From: Paroedura picta
Taxonomy: Eukaryota > Chordata > Lepidosauria > Squamata > Gekkonidae
Length of the DNA: 64,000 nt
Reading direction: 5' to 3'
Assembly (NCBI RefSeq): GCF_049243985.1
Contig: NC_135371.1
Coordinates: 203,501 to 267,500 of the forward strand
Each line of letters starts with the position of its first letter. Positions within the stretch are counted from its first letter, which is position 1. Position numbers and translations under genes: made by a program. Shown here one piece after another: positions 27,613 through 37,600 of this stretch. The notes below the pieces were generated by a model. That model had not been told where the DNA came from, made no database searches, and saw nothing but the letters and a program-made list of their open reading frames with translations.

Positions 27613-30600
27613 ATGGAGCGCAAGCCGTGCAGCCGCGGGGCGCAGCTGGGGCTCTGGGCGTGTTTGTGGGGGGCGGCCGCCGTGGCCAGCCTGCAAGGTA
27701 CCGGGACTGAGAGGGAGGGAGGGAGGGGGCGGTGGGGCTCTGTGACCTTCCGACGCCACCCCCCCCTCGCGGCTGCGGTGCGTCTATGGGGTTCGGGGGG
27801 GGGGACCACGACGACGCTCGTGCGCTCCGGAGCATTGCGGGAGTCGCCGGGGGGGGGGGCGTCTATCCTAGCAGCGGGACCTGCGCTGCCTCTGTGGATG
27901 CTTGGTCTTTTGGACAGCTGCCTTGCAGGCAGGGCGCCTCACCTGCTGGATGCCCGTCTGCCCGGTCACTGGACGCCTGGAAAGGGCCGTCTCCCACCTG
28001 ACCGAGGGCCTTATCCCAGAATCGGAGCAGGAGGTCGGCGAGAGAGAAGGGTTTGCCAGTGTAGGAAACTGGAGCCCTGGTCATCCCATGTGCTTGATCG
28101 CTGAAGAAGGTCCTTTGGCCTCAGGGAATAAAGTCTCTCCTGCTCTGAGGCCACTAACCAGGGCCTGCCGCTCTGCATTTGGGGGGCGATGGGATCGTGG
28201 GCCAGGTCCTCGGAAGAAGGGGTGATGAGCCCAAGGCAAGCTGTGCCGGCTGGCTCCTCCCCGGTTGGATTTGGGGCTTCCAGTGGCATTCCTGCAGCTA
28301 CACAGCACCTTTGCAGAATGCTCTCTGTGCTTTTGAAGCATTGGACCCCCTTTCCCCCCACTGCATTAACTCTGGTTTCCTGGTGTCATCACTCCCCAGT
28401 AGCTGGTCTTCTTTTGTACAGCTGCAGTGCAATGCACTGGGCATCCCAGTCTGCACGTGGGTAGGAGGCTGGGGAGGACTCCGACTTCTCCCTTGCCCTC
28501 CCCTCACCTGCCTTTCCCTCCCGCTCCTGCTCCTCCAGAGGAGCCCCTCCCCCTCTTCTCGCAGGTCTTCTTCTGCCAGAGAGACTCTCCGTTTTTTGGC
28601 TTGGCCCAAGTGCTGGATGGCGACCAGCTCTTCTGGTTCGACTTCCCCAGTGCCTGCTGGCAATCGCGCCTGCCTGACTTCCAGCCGGAGGTTCCCAGCC
28701 GAATGCCCCTGGGCAATGTCAGCACCCAGCAGGAGCTCTGCCAAAGGCTGCTGGCCATCTTCACAAACTTATCCGAAGAACAGTTGCCTGAAGCCAAAGG
28801 TGAGCACAGCTCTGGGGCCTCTCTAGGACTCATCAGAGGGCCGGCCCTGCGTGGCGCTTGGAGGCAGCCATGGTGGTCTGCCGTGTAGGAACAGGATTCC
28901 AGCCCAGGGGCACCTGGGAGACCCACAGACGTCTCAGCTGTTGAGGGACTCAGGGGCCTCTATCCAAGGGAGCTTTGCCCCATAGATCTGGTGGGGTCCA
29001 GGGTGCTGCAGGGCTCTCACCTGGCTCTGTGACTGTAGAATAAGGCCATGGGCCTCCTCTTGCAGCCCTGAGGTCTTTGATGCAATGCCACCATCAAGAC
29101 CATTGGGTGAGTCCAGGCATGGTTAAAACCTGCACCGCTTAATTCTGGGCATGCATGCTCCTTCAGGCACGTGTCTGCCGCTGTGTGCAGGCACACAAAA
29201 GCTTACTCCTTAAATGAGGCTTTTTTGGTCTTCATGTGAACTCAGGTAGATTGCAAGTGGCTAGGCAGAAGGGATGGTGTCCCTGCTTGCCTCTTGCGGC
29301 CCTTGCTGGCATGCCCAGGGAAATGCCCATTGCCACTTTGGGGTAAAGAGGCAAATTTCCTCCAGGCCAGACTGGCCATGGATTTTGTTTATTTTTTTGG
29401 GGGGGGGGGTCAGCTGGGCATGGAATTTGGGTTGCTGTGTGTCGGCAGCTTTGATTCTGTGATCCTAAGGAGACCCTGGACTCAAACATTGTTTGGTTGC
29501 TTCAGAGCAACACAACTGCCCACCTGCTCCCAGCCCTTCCGCCAGCCCTCCTGCTCCCAGCCCTTCCGCCAGCCCTCCTGCTCCCAGCCCTTCAGCCAGC
29601 CCTCCTGCTCCCAGCCCTTCCGCCAGCCCTCCTGCTCCCAGCACTTCCGCCAGCCCTCCTGCTCCCAGCCCTTCAGCCGCCCCTCCTGCTCCCAGCCCTT
29701 CCGCCAGCCCTCCTGCTCCCAGCCCTTCCACCAGCCCTCCTACTCCCAGCCCTTCCGCCAGCCCTCCTGCTCCCAGCCTTTCCGCCAGCCCTCCTGCTCC
29801 CAGCCCTTCAGACAGCCCTCCTGCTCCCAGCCCTTCAGACAGCCCTCCTGCTCCTTGTGGGACTTCCTGAGGGCCTCAGGGCTCTCCTGGTGCCTCTCCA
29901 CACAGGCATCCCACAGGTGGACGTCTTCATACGCCACCCCCTGGAGCTGGGGAAGGCCAACACCCTCATCTGCTCCGTCTCCAACCTGTTCCCGCCATCA
30001 GCCGTCATCACCTGGGCACAGAACGGGGAGCCCGTCACCCAGGGGGTGTCCACGGCTCCAGTCTCCCCGGTCGGCGGGCTGAAGTTTGAGCTCTTCTCCT
30101 ACTTGGAGGTGACCCCTCGCAAGGGAGACGTCTACAGCTGCAGCGTCAGGACCCCAGGAGATGAGCACAACGGCCTGGCCTATTGGGGTGAGCCACCTTC
30201 TCCCACACCCCCAGCACCCTTGGGGCCCAACCCACAAACGAACCCCAAGCCCCTATTCTGTCTCCTCCCAACAGTCCCCAACGACCCCGTCCCCTCGGAC
30301 TTCCTGGAGACCCTGGCGTGTGGGGCAGCCATTGCAGTGGGGATCCTGTTTGTGCTTCTGGGTAGCATCCTCATCGCGAAATCCCACATGTCCCAGAGGA
30401 CAGGTACGTCTGCCCGCCTGGGTCCCTCGGGGAGGGGCCACCTGTCCTTTCCCAAAGGCTGCAGGGCATCAAAAAGTAACCTCCAGCTGGCTCCTAACTG
30501 GCTTGAGACGGGGCAGTCTGGACTCTACTCAGGTTGTTCTCCCCTCCCCATATTTTTTTAATGTCTTCAAGAATTTCCCAACCGGCCGGCAACAGCAATA

Positions 30601-30755
30601 ACCTTTTCCAGCTGGGTTGGGAAGGTTGGGAAATTCCTGGAGGTTTGAGGGTCAAGGGTAGGTGGGTTTGGAGTGGGGAGGAATGAGTGGGGGTGGGGGG
30701 GCATGCCCTCCCCCCAAGGGCCTTTTCTGAAACGGGACTCTCTTCCACAGAGTGA
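27613..30755 (+). CDS. DMA: MHC class II DM alpha chain, 5 exons
   Basis: Alpha chain of the DM heterodimer, which catalyses CLIP removal and peptide exchange on class II molecules in endosomes. Exons: 27613-27697, 28539-28799, 29906-30187, 30275-30403, 30751-30755. All junctions are phase 1 with AG/GT borders, giving 253 aa (human 261). Exon 1 is the signal peptide. Exon 2 is the alpha-1 domain (residues 29-115; FFCQRDSP...DGDQLFWFDFP, Cys in FFC and ELC as in DMA; sequons NVS and NLS). Exon 3 is the Ig-like alpha-2 domain (CSVSNLFPPSAVITW...YSCSV, the Cys pair). Exon 4 holds the membrane segment (ACGAAIAVGILFVLLGSILIA) and a short tail; exon 5 adds Glu and stop. The family-typical DLLENVLCG block appears as DFLETLACG. 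Intact. A minisatellite abuts exon 3. No nearby AATAAA was seen; ATTAAA occurs near 31328. Confidence 0.95.
29170..29245 (+). repeat. Dispersed tail repeat fragment in DMA intron 2
   Basis: GTGTGCAGGCACACAAAAGC, TTACTCCTTAAATGA and TTTTTGGTCTTCATGTGAACTC match the family at 955-1062; the CTGANGA core is less clear. Confidence 0.4.
29515..29868 (+). repeat. 27-bp C-rich minisatellite in DMA intron 2
   Basis: About 13 copies of a 27-bp unit (CCCTCCTGCTCCCAGCCC plus TTCCGCCAG) with point variants, ending 37 bp before DMA exon 3. The unit length is a multiple of three, so frames stay open through it. The pyrimidine-rich strand points toward the exon 3 acceptor. Confidence 0.93.
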
Positions 30756-30999
30756 GCGGCCAAGGTGTCTGGCTGAAGACCTGTGAAGGGTGGACTGCTT
30801 CTCCTGACCGGGGCGTCCACAGAGCTCCCCCATCCCTTGCCCCTTGGAGCGCTGGACCCCGGCCTGGCTCGGCCCCTTTGGGTCACAACACTTCTTCCCC
30901 ATGTAGAAGCTGCCCGTCATTTCCCCTGAGGAAAATCTTCGCCACTTCCACACAAGCAGTGGTAGGGGTGGGGGCCACAATTTTAGCTGCCACCCCCCT

Positions 31000-33000
31000 T
31001 CCTGAATGTTCCCATCAAGGGACTTGTCCTCTGTTTCAATTCATGGTTTGCTTGTGTACTTCCTTCTCCTCTCTTCCAATGGACCTGTAAGGGAGAATCA
31101 GCAGGATTCCATAGCACAGGTGAGGATACAAATCTGGGTCTCCTGAGATGAGACTAGCACTCTGACCCACCCCACAGTGCTGCCTTCCCCCACCCCCACC
31201 CCCACCCTGGTCCAGTGGCCATTTCTCCAGCTGCTTCTGCCTGCAGCAACACTGCAGCCCTTTGGCCACATCTTTGAATGTCCGTTTCAGAGAACAGGCA
31301 GAAAGAAGCCCTCTTGGTGGAACACTCTATTAAAAAAAATTAGAATCCCTTCATGTGGAAAGGTAGTGTGTAAGGGGAAAGGAACCTACAGACAGAGCCT
31401 GGGCCCGCCTAGTCACAATGAGGCCAGGACCCAACTAGCTGGAAAGGAGGAAGTCACACAAAAATGGGGAGGAAATTCAGCTGGGGCAGCAAATGCCTTC
31501 ACCCATTGAATTCCTGCCTGCTGTGCCACTGTTGAAGGCCGCCACACATGACATAGTAGGGTTCTCCCCAAGGTGCTTGTAAACCTAAACCCAATGGAGG
31601 AAGGGAAAGTCTCCTGGGATTAAAAAAGCGGAAGGAAGTGCCCAAGAGGAACTGCTGCCTGGAAAGCGGAAGAGGCTTGGAGGGAGGGAGGAGGCAGACT
31701 GGCGGGCATGGGGGTGGGACCCCTCGCTCCACAAACAAGCCCACCACTATTCAGACTGACACGGAAAAGCAGCCTGCGTGTTTGTGCAGACAACAGGAAA
31801 ACTCAGCTTCATCACCCAAGGAAAGAGCGCTGAGCAGCAAGTCTGAACGGGAAAATGAAAGCAGAGGCGCATTTTAAAGGAAATACAGATTTCATTGGGG
31901 AATCTGGTGCAATATGAAGTTTCCCCCTTCTTAATACTGTCCTTTCCTATCCTCAGCAAATGCTGGTGATGTTAAGTCAAAAGCACGACCAAGAGCGTAG
32001 CACGCAGCTCGCCCAGAGAGCGCTGCAACCAATGACAATCAAACCACCTGAAAGCTTTATCCACAGAGTGATTTTGTGTTTGCCACGTGCAAGTCATCAG
32101 GACAGATGAAATGGGAATGACCAGCCAGGGCTCTAGGTAGAGGGAGAGGAGCAGCTTAGCCTATAACATGATGAAGATGCAGCTTAACTGCTTCGAGGAT
32201 CCAACAGGAGTAACCAGCTTAGGATATAAGGTTACAATTTACTTGGGTGTCATTCTGGGAGGGGTGGTGGTGGAAAGGGGACCATTTCTGCACGAGGAAT
32301 ATGTTCCTGGACAGCCTTTGAATGTTGGTGGCTTTTAGAGCCCCCTCCACATGACGCGGTCTGTGTTGCAGCACAACTGCAAGCCTACATTGTCAAAGGT
32401 GAAATAAAATCTTCTTTAAAGAGGCCGCGGTCTTTTTGGGATCAGGCAAGCAAAACACAACTCCTTTTGTGTTTTCTGGAGGTGGGGAATGAGCTGGGAA
32501 AGAGGGGGGGGGTGATCAGGCTGCCTTCTCCCGATCAAACAGGGGGTCTGGGCCCTCTGTTTGAAAGCCAACCATTAGCACAAAATGTCTTGGGGGGCTC
32601 CAGGGACCAAGTTCAGCATATCAGAAATCCACCGAGAGAGAAATAAACTGCAAAAGATAATGAATTTCAAAAGGGAGGGGGAAAGCTGTATCGTTCTGGC
32701 GTTTCTCCATAGCAATGTGGCAGTGTTGATTTTTATTTAAAATGCATCTGTGTTGTGACATTACTGCACAGCAATGCCTTTAAAAAATTAATAAATAAAT
32801 TTTGGAGCTGGGGGAGGGAAGTTTCAGTCTACAAGAGAACTGCTGTTCTGTGATTGGTGGCTTGCTGTGATTGACAAGCCCTGTGTGTATCTCCCCATGA
32901 GGAGGGCTGCAAACGCGAGATTTACCATCCCGTGTTTGCCAGCAGGAAGCCACTCACGTTTTATCCCTCCATGTAGAAATGGTCATAGTGAAGGAAATTT
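31000..33000. other. DMA-DMB intergenic, no gene recognised
   Basis: Mixed single-copy and diverged repeat-like DNA; AATAAA strings at 32403 and 32787 are not tied to a gene. No domain-bearing frame seen. Confidence 0.4.
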
Positions 33001-33004
33001 ATAC

Positions 33005-33690
33005 CATATCTGTAACCGCTCCGCTGTATTAATAAAAGGCTAAGGCTGGTAGGGGTGGGCTGAGTCCATGATGAGTAATGGGACCGATTGGCCCCTTGGC
33101 CTCGGACTAACAAGCAGAGGGCCCAATCGGCAGCCGCTTCACGCCTGCTGATTGGGCCCTCCGCTTGTCAGCTGGAGCCAAGGGGTCCATCAGCAGCCAC
33201 AGCACTAGCGAAGCACCTCCCGACCTGCCCCCCCCCCAACTTTCCCTGCCCTCACCCCACTGCCGCCATGATGTGGGGACCTCTTGGACCTGCTCCCACT
33301 GCTCTGCGAAACCACCCGCTCGCCAAGGGGCCTGCCGGGCGGATGATGCTTCCCACGCCCCTGCCCTCACACCCGCCACGACGGGGACCCGCCCCCTGCC
33401 CCACCCCCGCAAAGAAGCTGAGCTAACGCCAGCTGCTCGACCATCAGGAGTGCGCCCGCTGCCCGAGCCTGCCTGCGTGCACACCGCGACAGCTCCCCGC
33501 CGGCCCAGTTCCCAGCCCCGCCACCCCTACAGAAGCTGGCCTAACCCCACGTGGCCAACTGGCCCAGAAAACCTGCCGCTGGAGCCCGCCCGATCATCGG
33601 GGAGCTGCCCGCCCACCGGGCCCTTCCCGCAGGCCTGCGGCCTGCAGGCAGGGAGGAAGCCACAAGCAAAGAAAAGAACTTAACCTTAGA
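33005..33690. repeat. GC-rich repeat of unknown family, copy B
   Basis: Layout as in 25385-25945: CGCTCCGCTGTATTAATAAAAGGCTAAGG, then an inverted repeat GAGGGCCCAATCGGCAG / CTGCTGATTGGGCCCTC (about 33118-33163), then a C-rich body. Confidence 0.45.
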
Positions 33691-34104
33691 GACCTAGAGG
33701 TCAGGAGGAGGTTCCTCTTCTAATCTAAGTAGCTGGATGGAGAGAGAGGCTTGGGCCCTGAGAGATGCAGGAGAAGGAGGAAAAAGGAAATCACCCTCTA
33801 GGGATCAGTCAAGGAGATAAGAAGGTGAGCCGTAGTATAGCCATCTCACTAAGTCTACAGTGAAGAGAGTTCCTCCATGGGCCTCAACTCAGGAGGCATC
33901 CCACAGAGAGCTGTTTCCAGTGGGTGTGAGGATTGGGGTGGGGTCCCTGCTGAGGCTGGACCAGACAGAGAAGAGAGGCCTGCCTGTCAGGCACCATGGC
34001 TGCTTGGGGACTCCCTGCTCAGGCACAGTCTATCTGTGGCCCAGTTGGCCACAGGCTTTGTGCAGGCTTCCACTAGCCTCCAGCCCCCCTCCCCAAATTC
34101 TTCC

Positions 34105-34375
34105 AGCCTGGTGTAGTGAAGAGCGGTGGCAGCCCCTCATGCGAATAACCGGGTTGGATTCCCCACAGCTTCTCCACCTGCAGTCAGCTGGGTGCCCCGG
34201 GGCTCGCCGCAGTCCTCTCGGAGCAGTTCTCTCAGTGCTCTCTCAGCGCCGCCGATCTCCCAGGGACGGTGGTTGTTGTGGGGAGAGGAAGGGAAGGCGA
34301 CTGGAAACCGCCGGGAGACTCCTCCGGGCAGGGCAGAACAGACCAGCCGCTCTCCTCTTCTGCTTCTTCTGCCAG
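34105..34375 (+). mobile_element. tRNA-derived SINE abutting the DMB promoter
   Basis: Plus-strand copy of the abundant SINE: head near TGGTGTAGTGAAGAGCGG, box-B-like GGGTTGGATTCCCC, body CTCTCAGTGCTCTCTCAGC, GTTGTGGGGAGAGGAAGGGAAGG, and tail CTTCTGCTTCTTCT. It ends about 40 bp before the DMB X-like box. Old and GC-shifted. Confidence 0.8.
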
Positions 34376-34414
34376 CGGCACTTTCCTCCACGTGCGCCCG
34401 GCTGGCCGGCTTCT

Positions 34415-34456
34415 GCCGGAGACTGGTGACGCGGGCGCGGGCGACCTGCCCATTGG
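34415..34456 (+). promoter_or_regulatory. DMB X/Y-box promoter module
   Basis: X-like GCCGGAGACTGGTGACGC (34415-34432), with TGACG as X2, lies about 19 bp before a Y box ATTGG (34452-34456). Spacing and order equal those at DMA, though X1 is a weaker match. The ATG is at 34614. Confidence 0.65.
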
Positions 34457-34518
34457 TTCCGGTTAGGGGAGGGGTCGGCGCTGCGGGAGGCACTGGCGCG
34501 CCGGGAGCCGCTCGGCAC

Positions 34519-34519
<1 letters not shown>

Positions 34520-34549
<30 letters not shown>
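34520..34549 (+). repeat. (CAG)10 in the DMB 5' UTR
   Basis: An uninterrupted CAG run about 65 bp before the DMB start codon, followed by GTGCAGGAGG. Confidence 0.9.
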
Positions 34550-34550
<1 letters not shown>

Positions 34551-34613
34551 TGCAGGAGGAGCGCGCGGTCGGGGGCCCGAGGGAGGCGGCCTCTGCGGGC
34601 GCCCCTGGCCGGG

Positions 34614-37600
34614 ATGGGGAGGTCCCCCCTGCTTCCCGCCTGGGCGCTGTGCCTGGCCCTCGGGCTCCTGCCAGCAGGTACGACGGGACGGGACGGGACG
34701 GGACGGGCGAGCTCCCATGCGTGGACCTGAGCAGAGGGCGCCGGCCGAGCACAGTGCTCCTGAGCGTATGCAGAGTGCCTTTCCCAGAAGGGCCCGCCCC
34801 TGCCTCACCGCCCGCCATACACCGCAGCAGGCGAGCCCCCTGCCCCAAAAGCTCGCTCCGGCACGAGAAAGGGCGCGCGGCCGAAGGGTCTCTTCGGAGG
34901 GGGGGGGCTGCCAAAGGCGCCTCATGGAAACCTGCGTGAAATGAAATGAAACTCTTCTTCCTCGGGCCGTTGCTGAGTTCCCCACAGCCGCCCGGCCGGG
35001 TAGCGCTTGCGGGGCGAAACTGGTGGCTCTGCGGGGAGGGGGGTGGACGATGGGCTGGGCCGGCGCAGCTGCTCCGTCTGCCAGGAGAAGGAAGGTTGGC
35101 CCTGGGGTCGGTAAGCGTCGTCGGGGCGGCTCAGGAGGGACTCCCGGCCTGTCTCGCCCGTGTGAACGCCGCAGCGTCGGCCATCTGAGCGCGCTTCCCC
35201 GCCAGAGCGCCGGCCCGGCTCGGCCTGCGCCCTCCCAGCCCGTCCCCGGACGGCTTCTGCGCGGGGAGGGGGGGGGGCTGTACGGCGGTCCGCCCCCCTT
35301 GACCCCCTCTCTGCCCGCTCCCCCCCTCCCCAGAGAGCTTCGTGCTGCAGCTGGAGCTGGACTGCCCCCTCTCGGCCGCGGGCCGCTCGCTGGGCGCCAG
35401 CTGGACGGTGGCCTTCAACAAGATGCCCGTGGTCTGCTACGACTACCCCGCCGGGCAGTTCGTGCCCTGCGGCCTGGGCTACTTCCCCGGCTGGGACCAG
35501 GTGGCCTCCTACCTCGCGGAGGAGCTCAGCCAGGCCTTCCCCGACTGGGACCGGACCACACAGGACCTCTGCCGCAGCCAGACGCGTTCCCTCTGGGCCA
35601 GCACCGGCGGCCGGCACAGTGAGTCCCGGGGCAGGAGGGGGGCAGGCCAAGGGGAACCCCACCCCACCCCACCCCTCCCACGCTGCCCTGCCTTCAGAGC
35701 CCCTCTCTGGGAAACGCTGCCAGCCCCTCCCTGGGTCTGATTTGGGAGGGATCTGAACCCAAAGCCTGCCCGGGTGCCCCCCCCCCGTGGGCAGTTGGAG
35801 GGCAAAAGACGGCCTCCTTCTGTGTAGGGGGAAGCAACACTCTCCCCCCTGGAAAGGGAAGCGAGGGCCTCTGTCCCCTTGGGGGCAGCAGAACGAGTCC
35901 CCACTGGCTGGTGCTGGCTTGGGGGGGGGGATGCAACATTTACTCCTTTCTCTTCCCCCGCCCCCAGCACCCCCGAACATCCGCCTCTTCCCCATCGCCC
36001 CCGAGAACACGCCGGCGCCCGTCATGCTGGCCTGCGAGGTGTGGGGCTTCTATCCGGCCGAGGTGACCGTCACGTGGCTGCGGAACGGGGCCTTTGTGAA
36101 GAACAACTCTGGCACGGCAGTGGTCTCCAACGGGGACTGGACCTACCAGGCGCGGCTGAGCCTGCCCGTCTACCCCCAGAGCGGGGAGAAGTACACCTGC
36201 CGGGTGGACCATGCCAGCCTGCCCCGGCCCCTGACCAAGGACTGGGGTGAGTGCTTGGGGGGAGGGCGGCCAGTGGGAATGCTGTCCCGTTTCCCCCCCC
36301 CCCCAAGCGAGAAGGGACCATGTTCTCTGCTCAGGGAAGAATCCCCAAAGAGCTCCAGGGCTGGGCGAGGATGGCAAAGGGGCGGGGGCTTCCCCCAAAC
36401 ATTGCTGAAGCCCATGATGGCAGGGGCTCATGGGAATTGTAGTCCATGGATGTCAGGAGAGCCAGCTTGGCCACCTCTGCCCTAAAGAAAGCTGCAAGGC
36501 CAGAGGTGTTGGGGAGGGAATAAGAGGGGAATCATCTACCTGAATGAGGGGAAAGACCTCCCTCCCCCCCCCTCCAAACGTCCTGGGCAAGATCCACAGA
36601 GGAGGTGTCTTCAGAGGTGGCGTTTTGCATAATTTAGATCGATTCCCACCAAGGAGGGGAAGGTGGGTGTTTCCCCCTCCTCCTTTGCAGCCCCAAGGTT
36701 GGCTGCTGCCCCCTTTCTAAATTTCCCTTCCCCCTTGTTCCAGAACCCCAGAGGGGCAGGGCCCTGGGATCCGTGGTGGCCCTAGCACCCATTGCGCCTT
36801 CTGCCCCACCAGGAGCCCTCTAGGAAGTCCTCTCAGGATGTCAAAGAGGCAGCCCCCCACCCCCCAAGTAGAGGCAGCATTGGGAGGAGGGGGAGACGGG
36901 GCACTGCATCATGGAAGGAAGACCCCCATCTCAATAGGCAGAACAAGAATTGGTTCTTAGATGCTGCTTTTCTCTGCCAGAAGGAGTCTCAAAGGGGCTT
37001 ATAATTCCCTTCCTTTGTCTCTCAAACTGGAGAGCCGGTTTGGTGTAGTGGTTAGGAGTGCGGACTTCTAATCTGGCATTCCAGGTTCGATTCTGCACTC
37101 CCCCACATGCAGCCAGGTGGGTGACTCTGGGCTCCCCACGACACAAATAAAACTGTTCTGACCGAGCAGTGATATCAGGGCTCTCTCAGCCTCACCCACT
37201 TCACAGGGTGTCTGTTGTGGGGAGAGGAAAGGAAAGGTGATTGGAAGCAGTTTTGAGCCTCCTTTGGACAGAGAAAGTGGCATATAAGAACCAACTCTTC
37301 TTCTCCCCACCGCAGATACTCTCTGAGGTAGGTGAGGCTTCTAAAAAGAGCCCTGACAGAACTGCTTGGTCAGAACAGCTCTATCAGTGCTCCAAAGTCA
37401 CCCAACTGGCTGCATGTGGAGGAGGGGCGGGGAATCAAACCCAGCTTGACCGATTAGGAGCTGCCACTCCAAACCACGCCACCACGCTGGCAGGAGAAGG
37501 GAGGGCTTTCTTACCTGGGCAGGATTGGGGTTGGGAGTGGGGACAGGTATGGGTGGGGGTGGGGAGCCAAATCCTTGGGGCCTGGAATGGCTAACAACCC

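Noticed and set aside
29493-29870. Minisatellite as a collagen- or mucin-like gene (SASPPAPSP repeats)
   Set aside because: Open in several frames simply because the 27-bp unit has no stops; lies inside a DMA intron and has no start, signal peptide or partner exons.
28539-30187. Classical class II alpha (DA/DR type) instead of DMA
   Set aside because: The exon 2 cysteines, DGDQLFWFDF block, DFLETLACG segment and neighbouring DMB and BRD2 all point to DM.
34137-34985. Minus-strand open frames opposite the DMB promoter and first exon
   Set aside because: Include translation of a (CAG)n tract and a SINE; shadows of DMB and its flank.
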